From NCBI GenBank assembly GCA_907165065.1, contig OU015528.1, positions 43,515,515 through 43,579,514 on the forward strand: 64,000 nt of DNA. Reading direction: 5' to 3'. This document shows positions 1 to 13,422 of the stretch, one piece after another. Under the pieces are notes generated by a model. It did not search any database. It was not told the DNA's origin and saw only the letters and a program-made list of their open reading frames with translations. The position numbers and the translations under genes are program-made. This DNA is from Caprimulgus europaeus. Lineage: Eukaryota; Chordata; Aves; Caprimulgiformes; Caprimulgidae. Each line of letters opens with the position of its first letter. Position 1 is the first letter of the stretch.

Positions 1-1526
1 TGGAAAAACTATTCTTTATGTACAGTGTAGAATAAAAGCTTTATTTGGTTTCATTTGGGACAGTGGAGTTTTAATAGCTGGAAGTACAGTTAAATAATGC
101 TAATTAGCCATCAACAGCACTCTACACCTGCAAAGAGCTCTTCAATAGTTAGACAGAGTGAGTGATTCTACACAATATCCCTGTGTCATATGCATTAGGC
201 GTATTTTTTAGCAATGGAAATTGCGGTTTTTAGATGAGATAACCCAAATTACAGACAATTATCTTATTTGTAGATGGCTTACCAATAGGCATGTGATGAG
301 ACAACGACAAAATTCAGCTGAAGGTCTTTTGAGATTGTGACTTGGGCTCTTGTCTAGTAAAAAAAAGTCCCTCCCAGGCATTAGGAAAGGCAGAAATAGA
401 CTGATACATTTTAGCTGATTTGCAGAAGGCTGGAGACTTATGGCAAGTCTCCAAAGCAGTCTACTGCAAAGCGTGCACTCGTAAGGCTCCTCACTCATGT
501 GTTCAAACTCCCACATAAATAAAAAGAGCCACAGAAAAGGCAAACATAGATGCAAATCTGTGTGGAGCTGAAAGATTAACGCAGCCAGTCCTATCTGATC
601 CACTCTTCAGAAGCAGCCAAACAGGGGTCTCACAGCACCTAAACTTGCCTCTTCTAGGTAGTTTCCTCAGGGATCTCAAAGCCACAGGCCCACCCACAGT
701 CTCCAGCTACTTTTTGCCATACTCCTGGGGGTTGCTGGTACAAGAGGAAGACTTGCCACCTGAGTGCCACTTGTGAAAGAAGGCTCTGACATCTACCTAA
801 AGCACTAGTGTGGCTCAGATCACCACGGCACACTTAGACGTAAGTTATTCTAGTTATAAGTGGAATCTGCATTGACAAAATGTTCTCACCAGCTTACCAA
901 TTGCCTGGATTCTTTAAATCAGGTGTCGGGACAAAAAGGTCAGTTTCCTTCACTTGAACATAGTATGCCAGTTTTTCCCCAAGGTCTTCATTTGATGACA
1001 ACTATAGATGAACATGTGCCATTCTAGCAAAATAACTAGCCTCAAGGAGGGCTGGCTTGCATTCCACATGAGCAAATCAAATACACAAGGAGAAATGGCT
1101 AATTATGATCCCATTTTTCAAGGAAAAAAAACCCCAAAACAGTTACACAAATGTCATTGGCTATACCTGCTTTTGCAAAAAACTTAGAGAATACAAATTC
1201 TGCTAACTAAAGCTCAGAAAAGTCAAAGACCTGATTTACAAGTGCATTGGGGAATGCAGAATGCTAGTTCATTCAAGACACTTTGACATACCTAAAAATA
1301 ATCCAGTAAAGAACATTTCTGGGATCCTCAATAATTTAACAAAAGTTAGGTCCCATTCTTACCAGCCTTGGTAGCCAGTGACTAAGTTGGACTGAAGTAT
1401 GAGAACAGAGATAACTATGCCAGCTACTTTCAAAACAATCCATATGAGTTATAACATCAAAAATAAAGTTACCTGTATCAGGTTTGGTATGGGCTTCCTG
1501 GTTTTACCTAAAGATACCTGGGTTGT

Positions 1527-1570
1527 TCTTTTTTTGGGGTTTTTTGTGGGTTTTTTTGGTTTTTTTTCAG
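1527..1570. repeat. T/G-rich low-complexity tract
   Basis: Runs of T are broken by short G blocks (for example TTGGGG and TGTGGG). A second, A/C-rich tract of nearly complementary sequence lies about 300 bases downstream, so the two could pair as an imperfect inverted repeat. It may be a decayed homopolymer tail or simple-sequence expansion. No coding role is likely. Confidence 0.7.
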
Positions 1571-1849
1571 AAAAAAGCTGGCTTCCTTCAGCCTGATAGA
1601 TATCCCTTTTTTTTTTTCACCCAACTCTCCCATTTTCCCTCTGAATTTCTTTAGTCTTCCGTAATCACATTATCTTCTCAAAGGATTCATACTGGGTTCA
1701 GTATGAAGTACAGACAATTCATCACTTAAAAATTCTTCTGGGCATATACTAAATATGATACCTACTGCAAATCTCAGCACAAGTCCAGATCTTATCAATT
1801 CCTTGGTAATACTAAAGCTCTAGTTGCTCTACCCCTCTAAAAAAAAGCC

Positions 1850-1916
1850 TTTTCTAAAAAACAAACAAACAAACAAAAAAAACCACCACAAAAAAAACCC
1901 CAACCAAAACAAAACC
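1850..1916. repeat. A/C-rich low-complexity tract with AAAC repeats
   Basis: The tract opens with several AAAC units and continues as A runs broken by CC and CCACCAC. Its reverse complement resembles the T/G-rich tract near 1,527-1,570, including the order TTGGGG, long T run, GTGG, long T run. It reads as simple sequence. Confidence 0.75.
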
Positions 1917-4900
1917 TGGCAATTTCTTGCACATCTGGGCAGACGCATCTGCCAGAACAGAAGCATGAGAAGACAGTGACTCACCTCTCCCCCCAAGCTT
2001 TCTTTGCATGAGGAGTGTGGTTTGTGCCTTGTCTCCTTAGCATCCTTCCCTCTAGTCAAGCCACTTCCACAAGCAGTATCTGGTTGTCGGCACGCAAAGT
2101 GCCGATGGGGATTTGTGGGTACAGCACATACATCGGGCATAAGCGAGAGAGCTGATGTGAAGCAAAAGTGTCATTGGGGGTGGGGAAATCAAACTTTCTG
2201 TAAAGCCAACACATCTTGCTCTAAATGCTCATTTCTCAGCTTCCTCCAATTCCAGAACACAGCTGGTGGACTCCGCATCCCTGGATGGACCAAAGAGCTC
2301 ATGTACATCATAACCAAAATGCCTAAACTACCAGATACTTTATTGTTGGGGTTTTGTCTTTTAATACATGTCACCAAGTCTTAGCTTGGCTGATTGAAAA
2401 GAGTATATTTGAGTTCTACATGAAATGCTGACACTGTTCACTGGTACACATCCAAAAAAAGGAAGTGAGACTGTAATACAAATACTGAAAGGAAATGGTT
2501 TTATCGCACACATGCTCTTTTGGCCACTGCCTTCACATTTCCCACCGGGTGGGAGCATGCCACACAGCATTACACTACAGAAGAGAGATTCACCAGTGAG
2601 TCAGACTAAGTAACTCACAAGGTAATACTATTTGGGTCCTCAAAGATTAGATTCTAGTCTGTAGTTTATCACCAAAGGCTGTAGCAGAGTTCTTCCACAT
2701 AATTACAATGATGAGTATCTAACATATGCCATTTCTCATCCTTACTCTAATGACTTTTCAGCAGAACACAAGTAGCTCCTGAAATGTGTGTCATTTAGAT
2801 GATGCACAGATCTTCCTTGGGATAAAATAATCAGGTTTTTAAAAATCAGAAAAATACATTCACAACTTACTTAAATCATGCTAGGAAATATCAATTTCAA
2901 ATGTGATGCAAACACGGATATTCAGAAAGATAACTTTCTACTTTACGTCTATGAAATGCAAGATATTTTCTCCTATATTTCTTCTTGATATTTTCTCCAC
3001 TAATTCTCCAATTTGGCCATTGCATAAGAATTATACAAAGTTAACAGCACTCCTTTTTTTTTTAATTCCTTGTTGGAGGCAGCTACAAAATGTTCAGGGG
3101 TTCAGAATGTGTAACTGCAAACCACTATTGCTAATTTTAGTATCTGTTCTTGTGCCCTGGTAGCTCAGACTGCAGTCACTTTGACAAGCAGTTGAAAATG
3201 AGCTCTGAATGCCATCAGGAGCTCTCTTGTAAACAGTTTTCCTAACAGTGCACAGTTCTCTATGAAGAACAAGTAAATCCCTATACACACCCCCAGAGAA
3301 GAAGTTCAGATATTACCTTCCCCTCTTTTCTGCAAGGTAAACACTGCGCCACTGTCACAGACAAAGATTAGGTCAGACCATGACCTTTCCTACACCAAAA
3401 GTAAGAGTTCTCATGGCATATAACTCATGAAAAAGTATGTGAAGACCAGTCATCTCCACAGTACAACTGCACATGGGCCAAATAATCAATTCTTGACAGG
3501 GATTCAGGACAGTTGAGAAGGAGGTAGTGTCCTGAACGCCCCATCCATACACCACTAGCCAATATAGAGGATATGGTCAAGCAGTGGCTGGAATCCCACA
3601 CAACCAGCCCAAGCGGACCACGCTCATGGTGTGTGTCTACTGTAATTTACTTGTCAGTCACTCCTGGCTTGTGTCCTCTTAGCTTCTTGGGTCAGGAGGC
3701 CTTGATCCCTTGACAAACTCTGATCCCTTGGTATCACTGGAAGAAGCATGCAAGCTCTCCTGTGGGCTCACATGCAGAACCAAGGGAGGGCTCTATTGTC
3801 CTGCCACAGCTCTCTTAACTTGCATGATTTTGTCCAAATTTTCTGACATTTAGAGTTCCTTAAAGCTCCCAGTCCCAGAATGATAAAACAAGTGAGATTC
3901 TCAGCTTTTGTATTTTTTTTAATAATGTAAATTTGTTATCACAAAGAAAAGTTAAAAATCTGTCAAGAGTGCCACTGACGACTCATAAAAAAGATGGCAA
4001 AGAGGAAAAAAGTAATTGTTTTTAATCTCATTACTTTGGAAGGCCTGACTCATGGCTGCTAAGTACAGAAGTTGGCAGAGGGGACATAATACATCTAAAT
4101 GCTGCCTCAAAGAAGTTGTACATCCTGCCCCTCAGCTCTGGTGTAGCTAAAAATTAATGAATATTTTAGAGTGTCCTGGCAGAAACAACTCACCCAAGTC
4201 TCAAAGTTCAATTAAGCCAGGAACTGGACTCTATCTGCAGCAGCCCAAAGACATCATTGCCTCGGCACTCTCTGAAAATGAACAACAGAGGATGCTTTTC
4301 AAAAGCAAACCTACTTGATTGCTTTCATATTTTCTGACTCTGATTCTGTGATAAATAAATCACTGAAGCTGATGAAAACCGACCAATTGGCAAGCCTGAG
4401 CCCTCAGAGGCAAATCAGTCCAAGATATTATTGCAACTGCTTGTACGGTTCCCCAGCACTCCCTTGCCTCCAGCAACTGCACAGTAACAACACGCATAAA
4501 AATGTATTTAGAAAATTCATTAGTAACCGTCCAAGTTAATTGCGGCACTAGTACAGCTCAATGTTAAGCTTCTAATTAAAAGATGCCAAATCTAACTAGG
4601 TCCTTGAAATATCTTTAAATAACATGCATGTGTTTGGGGTATGTATTAAAGGCACAATTGTTTAGTTTTGTTGCTCTTCAGTCATTATGCAAACTACCTC
4701 ATTTAAGGCCACTTAAATGGTAATGGCTTGTTTTAATAATACTAAAATAGACAGGAGAAAACACCTTTATCAAAGATGGGAATGCTTTCTTGCATATTTA
4801 GGAAATAAAGTTATTTAAAACATTGTAAGCCACAGCTCTATTATAAAATAATTCTGAAGGAATTCATCCACAAGATGCACCTGTCTGGGAAATAGCATCC

Positions 4901-7900
4901 ATAGCTTCTACTCTACCCAGGGGTGGGCAGCAGGGAAAGGAAATACATAGCATGTCCCAGTTCATTTAACTTTTCAGTGAGCACTTCTGTGTTTCTAATG
5001 AGCGCCCACAATCTCCTGTTTTAACTGATGATACTCAACCTTTCTAATCAAACTGCAACTCCGACGGATGCACATACTTCTCATATTTCCAGAGTAGTGT
5101 CTCCATGAGAGTGATGAGAAATAGACAAAATTTCTCAATTTTTTGTCAATTTATAAAATTGATCAAAAAAGACATAGGAAACATGCATATTTTATCAAGA
5201 CATAGCCAGTTTCAACTTGCTGTAAACAGGGCATGACTAGCATGAAAGACTGGGCCACTGTATTAACAGTTTTTTTGCAGAAAAAGAGTGCAGTTTCAGT
5301 TGACCCAGCAAAATTGGCAAGTTAGCCAGAAGTCACTGCAAAGTTTTGGTTGAAATTAATTAAGTCAGGTGTTTGTAAAGCAATTATTTTAATGTATTTA
5401 TGTCTGGAAGTGTTCAATCTTCCAGCTAAATTCAGAAGAAACTTGCATACCTTCCACAAAACCAATGAGGGGATGGTGGTCTCGGGTCCCTTTATGGGCA
5501 AGTAGTTAGTCAGTCTCCTAAAATAATTAAAATAAAAACCAGTAAATCCAAAATTCACAGAAACCTAAAAAAAAAAAGTGAGCCTTAGGGACCAGCCAGC
5601 TAACCAGTCCTTGATGGATGTTTGTTGACAGAGATGTATGCATTTATCCGTCCTCCACTCTCAAACCAGGGGAAGGCCAAAGGCTGTTGAACCTTGAGTG
5701 GTGAAGCTCTGCAGAGAACAGCTTTGGTCAGAAATGCATGTGTGAGTGACAGCTCAGCGTGAGAAGCCTGGAGAGATGGCTCGCATCAGAAGAAACCTTG
5801 AGCATGGCTAAACAAGCGCAGCAGGAGGTGACTGCAGCAGCTTTCAGAGCAAGCCTGGGGAGCTCCCCAACATCCAAAGTGCGGGGATGTGAGTGAGGAC
5901 ACTGCCTTGGGTTACCGACTGACGACTCTGGCATTCAGTGAAGTAGGATTTTAATGCCATTCTGTTTGTTTACAAGTATGTATAAAAATATCTAATTCCA
6001 CTGCATTTGTTTTTTTCTCCTACCTGGACTAACTGAAGTGCAGAGCCTCTACAGCACAGCCAGGCTCATCTCTTATAGAGATGCCTCCTGCATCAGCATG
6101 TTTCCACATGTGTGTCACCTGTTGACATCTGTGTAAACAGAGATCTGATGGATGAAGGAAAGGAAGTTCATAGCATTTATGTTTAGCTGTTGAATGGTCA
6201 GGATGAGATTATGCACCTAAAAATCCTGTTAGGTTTGCCTGGGTGATGTGAAATGTCAACACTGTGCTGTGAACTAACAGATAGCCAGTAATGCAGTGAG
6301 GAATGGCAAACATGAGCTGGCAAGAACACGTTCACTAGAGGCTGGTGGATTTCTCACAGAATTATAGGCAGCAAAGGTATTTCCACTCAGCTTAGAAACA
6401 TATCCCACTGTCATCTGATGGAATTATATGCCAAGAATATAAAACTCACAAAGAAGTTTCCATCCTGCCCAATTTAATACTTGGTTTCCTTGCTATGCAA
6501 GGTTCATTCCCAAATCTGTTTATTCCTAGGTTTCTTGCAGTCTTTCTTTCTATCCTAAAGACATTTCCCCTCCCTTCACAGACACCCCTCAGACATCCTG
6601 TATCTGTCATTGTTCCCTGGGGATCAGCTGCCACCAAAGTCTGCACAGATGGTCAGGACCTAACCTGCAGGGTTAGGAAACTGCGTCAGACTGGAGAACA
6701 AGCAGGACTGGTGGACCCAAACAATTCTGTACAAGAACAACCCAGGGACAACAGCACTGCTTAAAAATAGAAAATTTGAAAGTAATGTTAGAAAGTGCAT
6801 CTTCACAATTAGAGGGTGGAAGGGAAGAAGACAAGAGAGGTTAAGAAAGTAATTTTTGTGGAGACAAGTTATAAAGTGCACTCTATGCTGCACATTATTA
6901 TACTTTCCTTTGACACACTTTGCTGTGATCATAACTAGAGTTGGTGAACTACTTGTGTGATCCAAATTGGTAATTCCTATGTGCCTTTAAGTTGTCTGCT
7001 TCCTTCATTAAGTATCAGCAATGAAACAGGAAAAAAAACAAAGCAAACCAAACCCCAGAAATATCTGCAGGCAGCAACACTGCTATTTATTGACATGCTG
7101 TCTATGCCTCAAATTACTATTCAATTATTTTAAAACAGACAAACCTGCCCAACAAATCAGCATCACATCACCTCTTACTAGAATGATGACCTGTCAAAGT
7201 ACAAAGGCAAAACTTTTCTGCTTACTGGAAAGCAAGTGTAACCACAAGACAGAGCCGCAACACTGCTAGTTAATTTTATTATTTGATTCTATCACAGTAA
7301 AGGACTCTGGAAAAATTAAACTAGGGAAGAATTAAGCATTTTAAAAATATTTGCTCAGCATAAGTGAAGTTCTATTAATACAAAGAAGTTTCATATAGTT
7401 AAGGATGAGTAAATACTCAAATTCCAATGTCCTGCAAAAGCTAGATTCAGTGGCATGGTTCTGCTTTTGTCATGTTAAGCTAAGATACAGAATATTAACT
7501 CTGTTCCTGTACAGAAAGTCCTGTTACTTCCTATCATGTCACTGTGTCCAGTCAAAACAAAGCTACTAAAAGTAAAAAGAGTTAAGGATGATGAGCAGCC
7601 TCACTGATACACACCATATCTGAGCCCCAGCACAGACTATTCTGCTCTGTCTGCTGAGAGCAAACAGTCCAGCAGATTCAGCCACTTGGCTCTCTTGAAA
7701 AACTAATCCAATGAGCTTGAGCACTTTTACATTTCACCTCTGGCAATATGGCCTGAGATAGGATTTATCTCTCACCATGCACATCCCAGTCCACCTAAGG
7801 TTAACATCAGTATTTTAGAAGCTTAATGAAAAGTCAAGAGCCTTCAGTAAGAAAGCAAAACAGAGCGCAATACGATTGAAGTAAGATGCTCTGTTTAACA

Positions 7901-7978
7901 GTGTTGTACGTTGCTTAGTCCTTAGCGAGCAATTAAGAAGCAACTCAGAATATAATTCATTGCAAACATCTCTGATGT

Positions 7979-8008
7979 TGAAGTAATAACAAATGAAGTA
8001 ATAACAAA
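7979..8008. repeat. Two-copy 15-bp direct repeat
   Basis: The 15-mer TGAAGTAATAACAAA occurs twice head to tail with no mismatch. A degraded third partial copy (CAGTAACAGCAAA) follows at once. This is a small tandem duplication in unique sequence with no function that can be read from it. Confidence 0.8.
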
Positions 8009-9507
8009 CAGTAACAGCAAACAAATACAAAAAAAACAAGTACCATAAACGAGCACATGCTGATTCTTTGCCGTATCTGGGAGTCTAACTGAGGCCTTCA
8101 GTGGCTCACGGGCACAACCGCTGCCTCGGGGAGAGGCATATTCAGGAAATTTTTCCCAAGCCTTTTTTATCTGCACTGCGAATGAGCCAGCTCCCTCTCC
8201 TCTATTTTCCAGTCTTGACATGATACTGAAAAACTTGCTCAGCTGCATATTAGCCGTAAGCAGTAGGAAGAACATGTGTGTGACACACCTTTTAATGAAG
8301 AAATCAAAAAGAAATGAAAACCCATTTAGAGAGAACTCATATGCAACATTTATCACACAACACTGTAAAGGAGCAATTTCCCAGTTCCCTCCTCAGAATC
8401 TCTTCACAGATTAGTAGAGAGGCTGCGCGCAAGAGTTCCATCCGTTTCTCATGCTCCACAGGAATGCCAATAACCCCTCAGGAGGGACTGCATGACAGAT
8501 ACATGCACTGGAAACAACATACAGGTAATTGATCTCTGTGCATCATTAGGAAAAGAGAGTATGAGTCAATGCAACTAGCAATACAACTGTATCATAACGT
8601 GGCAGCTAGACAGATGGACTCCTAGTGAGGAAATCACAAGCAGCTGGAGTTGTCTCCCTGCACCACATTAATCCTCAAGCTGAATTTTGTCACAGAACAA
8701 AGGCAGACTGATTAGCAGTGCCCAGTATTCAATTCTGGAGCCTGGAGCACCCCAATGGGAGTCAGTAGCCTTCCACCTTCTAGGACACTCTGGAAGACTC
8801 CTGTTCTTCCCATACACAGCACTTTTCTGTGCGTTTCCAATAGCCAAGAACTCAAAATGCAAGGTCTGGTGTAAAATTACTTTTACTTCTCAAGGCAGGG
8901 CCACAGCAGGAATGGGGCAGGTGGGGTGTCTGCCCTATGCACCCTCTAGCATAGGGGGAAAGAGAGGAAAAAAAAAAAAAAGAGAGGCTGGGTGAGTCAA
9001 GTGTGTGTCAGCCTCCTAAGAACAAAATCCAGCAAGCCAGGAGCTGCAGCAGAGGTCACGGGGCAGCAAGAGGAAGGAGGGAAGGCACACGTGGTTCCCA
9101 TTAAGTCTTCCAGATCCTCCTGCCCTCCCAAACACACACATGCAAGGAGGTGAAGGGGAAGAAAGGCATTAATCAAAGGCCCTAACCAGCTGCAATTCAA
9201 GTTGGGGATGAGGTAGTATGAGGTAGGGGAACACCCTGGTGCTTGGCTGGGGTACATGACTTCCAGAAGTTTGGAAAGAAGCTGCCAGATTCAGCTCACA
9301 TAAAACAAGCAGAGTGTGTGGTAGGGCAAAATGAGGAGTTGTATTCATCACTGAGAAAGCTTGTATGTATGAGGCCTAGAAGTTTCATATGTACCCATTT
9401 AGAAATGAAATGCTAAAAAGAGCTGATGATGTTCAGCAGTATTTCCTGACAAGATTAATAAAGATATATTTATTTCCCTAAAAAGAGAAGAGATATTTCC
9501 AGAACTA

Positions 9508-9534
9508 AAAAAAAAAATTAAAAAAAAAAAAAAG
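9508..9534. repeat. Poly(A)-like tract
   Basis: Two A runs are separated by TT. It could be a simple-sequence expansion or the tail of an old retrocopy. No recognisable mRNA-like sequence precedes it, so I call only the tract. Confidence 0.7.
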
Positions 9535-11040
9535 CCCCTACACTTCAATTTAGTTAGTAACCAAATTTTTTAGGAGGTTTTCTCTTCTGCTTTCCTGTGG
9601 AAGGCAGATTGCTCAGTAACCAGAGAGAGGAAAACTGGCCTGAGAAATATTTCTGTTCTGTTAGCTGCAGTCCCTTACTGAAGTGTGACAGTTTTTCCCG
9701 CTCCCGGTGAACCACCACGTTAGCATTTCATGTATGAGTGTTCACAGGATAGTTTTATCAGTCCTCTTAATTTGTTGCATTTACCTATGGAGGGGGCTCA
9801 CCTTCACAGAGAGATGAGGCCATGATGGCTGTAGCTGGAGGTGCTCAGGAACACCCTGACTCCATTTTCACCAGATCACTTACAACACCTTTGTTTTTTG
9901 TGGTTGAACGTCACAGCATTCAGCCACTCCAGTCATGAGGTCTCCTCTCTTCTGACAGCTGGATATAGAGCCTCTACAGAAGGGCACAAACATCCTCTCT
10001 CCATCTGCAGAATGGACTTATGTCTTCTACAGGGAGAGCTGCAGGCAACCCTCTAGACACTGGGGTCACGGGCTTGGACCCAAGCTTGCCACACGCTGTC
10101 TGTTCATGGTATGCAGCAGTTTCAGCCCTGGACAGCCATCTCAGGATGTATTTTTCTCATTTGAAATGTAAGTAAGGTTTAAAATGTCACTATGCAGAAA
10201 CGTAGTTTTTATAACAGCCACTAAGTTTCCTTCTGAAGCCCAGTGTAAAAGGCTAGAGCAGTATACCAGTTATTGAAATCTGAATCCAAAAATGTGCACA
10301 TTTTCACAAATGTACATGGGCACGCACGTTAGAAAGATTCATCAACTAACAAAATCCAGAAATGAAACTAAAATGTAAGTAATAAAATAAAAATAATCAG
10401 TTATTTTTATATTGATGCCATCTTTTAGCACAAGAGCAAAGCTCTTTACACATATTAACGAATTAAGCTTTGTAACACTCCTGAGATTTAAGCAGTAATT
10501 AGCCAGCCAGTATAGGTAAAACGACGACAGATTCTATAGAAAAAATTAAATGCTCATTTGTTGTTGATACCTCTGAATGCTATCAAATTACAAAGAATAA
10601 TTCATATTTATTGCAACATCATAACTGATTAACTACACACTCTCACTCCTGGGATTTTTTCAAAATTAAACCTTTCAAATATTTCTCTGTCTATGAAAAT
10701 TTTTCCCCAGATCTAGCTTTAGTTTAGAGTTGATCTCATTTTGTTTTCTCACCTAATTTCTATCTTTATCTGTGGTGACTTCCTTAGTCTACATGGGTGG
10801 TAAAAATCTATGTTGGAGGTAGCCTCCCGATTTCTATTTTTCTAATTCTGTGCTCTGGTGCCTTCCTTTCTAATATAAGTATTTTCCAGGATTCTAAAAT
10901 CTCAGATGGAAACTGCCTGTGTCTAATTTAGCTTTAATTACCTCTCATTCATCCTGAGCCTTTAAGTAGACTGGCCTGCTTTCTGGGATATTAAAAAGTT
11001 TCTCCTACAGAATCAAGGACTGTACACCAATGCACGCAGC

Positions 11041-13422
11041 ATGGGGAACAAGCAGGAGGAGTTAGAAACCCGTGTTCGGTCAGGGGATTATGATCTGGTA
11101 GCAATTACAGAGACATGGTGGGACAGCTCACATGACTGGAATGTGGTCATGGATGGCTCTGTCCTTCTCAGGAAAGACAGGCCAGAGAGGCGAGGTGGTG
11201 GAGTTGCTCTTTATGTGAGAGAGCAACTGCAGTGTATTGAGATCTGTCCAGGGGCGGATGAGGAGCTAGTTGAGAGCCTGTGGGTAAAAATCAAGGGGCA
11301 GGCTGGAAGGGTTGATACTGTCGTGGGTGTCTATTACAGGCCACCAGATCAGGGTGAAGAAATTAATGAGGCCTTCTACAGGCAGCTGACAGCAGCCTCG
11401 CAATCCCAGGCCCTGGTTGTTGTGGGGGATTTTAACTACCCAGATATTTGCTGGAGAGACCACTCGGCCAGCCACCCCCAATCCAGGAGGTTCCTCCAGT
11501 GCATCGATGATAACTTCCTGATGCAAATGGTGGATGAACCAACCAGGAGGGGAGTGACGCTGGATCTGATCCTCACTAACAAGGAGGGTCTGGTTGAGGC
11601 TGTGAAGGTTGAGGACTGCCTGGGCTGTAGTGATCATGAGATGGTGAAGTTCCAAATCTCATGTGGCATAAGCAGAATTACAAGTAAGATTGCTACCCTG
11701 GACTTCAGGAGGGCCAACTTTGGCCTCTTCAAGCAATTGTTAGGGGAAATTCCATGGGACAGATTACTTGAAGGTAAAGGGGCCCAAGACAGCTGGTTAA
11801 CATTCAGGGACAGCTTCTTCTGGGCTCAAGATCAAAGCATTCCGATATGTAGGAAGTCAGGGAAGGGAGCCAGGAGACCTGCTTGGTTAAGCAGGGAACT
11901 GCTGGCCAAACTTAAGTGGAAGAGGAGAGTTTACAGATCATGGAAGGAGGGGCTGGCTACTTGGGAGGAATATAAGGATATTGTCAGAGGCTGTAGGGAG
12001 GCAACTAGGAAAGCCAAGGCCTCCCTAGAATTAGATCTTGCCAGAGGGGTCAAGGACAACAGGAAGAGCTTCTTCAAATACATGGCAGATAAAGCCAACG
12101 TCAGAGGCAATGTAGGCCCACTGATAAATGAGGGGGGTACCCTGGTGACAGAGGATACAGAGAAGGCAGAGTTACTGAATGCCTTCTTTGCCTCTGTCTA
12201 CTCTGCCGGAAGTTGTCTTGAGGAGCTCTGTACCCTGGAGACCCCAGATGGAGACAGGACAATGGAGAAGATTGCCTCAGTTGATGAGGATTGGGTCAGG
12301 GACCAATTAAGCAACCTGGACATCCATAAATCCATGGGTCCAGATGGGATGCACCCACGAGTGTTGAGGGAGCTGGCTGAGGTCATTGCTAAGCCACTCT
12401 CCATCATCTTTGCTAAGTCGTGGGGAACGGGAGAGGTGCCTGAGGACTGGAGGAAGGCAAATGTCACTCCAATCTTCAAAAAGGGCAAGAAGGAGGACCC
12501 GGGTAACTACAGACCGGTCAGCCTCACCTCCATCCCTGGAAAGGTGATGGAACGACTTATCCTAGGTGCCATCTCTAGGCATATCAAGGATAAGAGGGTC
12601 ATTAGGGGCAGTCAGCACGGCTTCACCAAGGGGAAGTCATGCTTGACCAACCTTCTAGACTTTTATGAAAACACGACGAGGTGGCTGGATGATGGTAGAG
12701 CAGTGGATGTGGTCTATCTTGATTTCAGCAAAGCATTTGACACGGTCTCCCACAGCATCCTCGCTGATAAATTGAGGAAGTGTGGATTAGATGAGCAGGT
12801 AGTGAGATGGATTATTAACTGGCTGGTGGGAAGAAGCCAGAGAGTAGTGGTCAATGGGGCGGAGTCTAGTTGGAGACCTGTGTCTAGTGGAGTCCCTCAG
12901 GGGTCAGTACTAGGACCAGTATTATTCAATATATTCATAAATGACCTGGATGAGGGAATTGAGTGCACTGTCAGCAAGTTTGCTGATGATACCAAGCTGG
13001 GAGGAGTGGCTGACACTCCAGAAGGCTGTGCTGCCATCCAGAGAGACCTGGACAGGCTGGAGAGCTGGGCAGGGAAAAACTTGATGAAATATAATAAGGG
13101 CAAGTGTAGGGTGTTGCACCTGGGCAGGAACAATCCCAGGTTCCAGTATAGGTTAGGAAATTATCTCCTAGAGAGCAGTGAAGGGGAAAGGGATCTGGGA
13201 GTCCTGGTGGACAGCAGGATGACCATGAGCCAGCACTGTGCCCTTGTGGCCAGGAAGGCCAATGGCATCCTGGGGTGCATTAGAAGGGGTGTAGTCAGTA
13301 GGTCAAGAGAGGTTCTTCTTCCCCTTTACTCTGCCCTGGGGAGGCCACATCTGGAATATTGTGTCCAGTTCTGGGCCCCACAGTTCAAGAAGGACAGGGA
13401 GCTGCTTGAGAGAGTCCAGTGA
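11041..13422 (+). CDS. CR1 ORF2 protein, endonuclease-reverse transcriptase, cut short by an early stop
   Basis: The 793-codon frame encodes the enzyme that nicks target DNA and copies the element's RNA at the nick (target-primed reverse transcription). The N-terminal part is an APE-type endonuclease: TETWW with Glu24, GDFNYP with Asp130 and Asn132, and SDH at 197-199. The Asn of the opening NARS motif lies four codons upstream of the ATG in the same open frame, so this Met is not the native start. The reverse transcriptase follows: [12 protein letters not shown] near 490-501, [11 protein letters not shown] near 525-535, motif A LDFSKAFD with Asp561, [10 protein letters not shown] near 617-626, and the catalytic FADD at 647-650. 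All expected catalytic residues are present. TGA at 13,420-13,422 ends the frame before the C-terminal region. With no promoter and this stop, an active product is unlikely. Confidence 0.93.
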   Translation: MGNKQEELETRVRSGDYDLVAITETWWDSSHDWNVVMDGSVLLRKDRPERRGGGVALYVREQLQCIEICPGADEELVESLWVKIKGQAGRVDTVVGVYYRPPDQGEEINEAFYRQLTAASQSQALVVVGDFNYPDICWRDHSASHPQSRRFLQCIDDNFLMQMVDEPTRRGVTLDLILTNKEGLVEAVKVEDCLGCSDHEMVKFQISCGISRITSKIATLDFRRANFGLFKQLLGEIPWDRLLEGKGAQDSWLTFRDSFFWAQDQSIPICRKSGKGARRPAWLSRELLAKLKWKRRVYRSWKEGLATWEEYKDIVRGCREATRKAKASLELDLARGVKDNRKSFFKYMADKANVRGNVGPLINEGGTLVTEDTEKAELLNAFFASVYSAGSCLEELCTLETPDGDRTMEKIASVDEDWVRDQLSNLDIHKSMGPDGMHPRVLRELAEVIAKPLSIIFAKSWGTGEVPEDWRKANVTPIFKKGKKEDPGNYRPVSLTSIPGKVMERLILGAISRHIKDKRVIRGSQHGFTKGKSCLTNLLDFYENTTRWLDDGRAVDVVYLDFSKAFDTVSHSILADKLRKCGLDEQVVRWIINWLVGRSQRVVVNGAESSWRPVSSGVPQGSVLGPVLFNIFINDLDEGIECTVSKFADDTKLGGVADTPEGCAAIQRDLDRLESWAGKNLMKYNKGKCRVLHLGRNNPRFQYRLGNYLLESSEGERDLGVLVDSRMTMSQHCALVARKANGILGCIRRGVVSRSREVLLPLYSALGRPHLEYCVQFWAPQFKKDRELLERVQ

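Larger units (their letters stand above)
1..11011. other. Unique non-coding stretch, no gene recognised
   Basis: I see no coding exon, RNA gene or recognisable transposon here. Open frames on both strands are short (up to 144 codons), overlap one another in competing frames and match no family I know, so I treat them as chance. The stretch holds A-rich and T-rich runs (about 1,520-1,615, 1,850-1,916, 9,508-9,534) and a 15-bp direct repeat at 7,979-8,008. The part around 4,240-4,860 has the AT-rich, motif-dense look of a conserved non-coding element, but that is an impression and not a demonstrated homology. Confidence 0.6.

Noticed and set aside
28-50. Polyadenylation signal AATAAA near the window start
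   Set aside because: The sequence AATAAAAGCTTTATT is nearly palindromic and gives a signal on both strands; no upstream exon is visible, so a transcript end cannot be supported.
7922-8356. 144-codon minus-strand open frame
   Set aside because: It has no recognisable domain or splice context, includes a 15-bp tandem repeat and overlaps other frames; best read as chance.
11266-11655. 129-codon minus-strand frame inside the CR1 element
   Set aside because: It is the shadow of the ORF2 coding strand in another frame.
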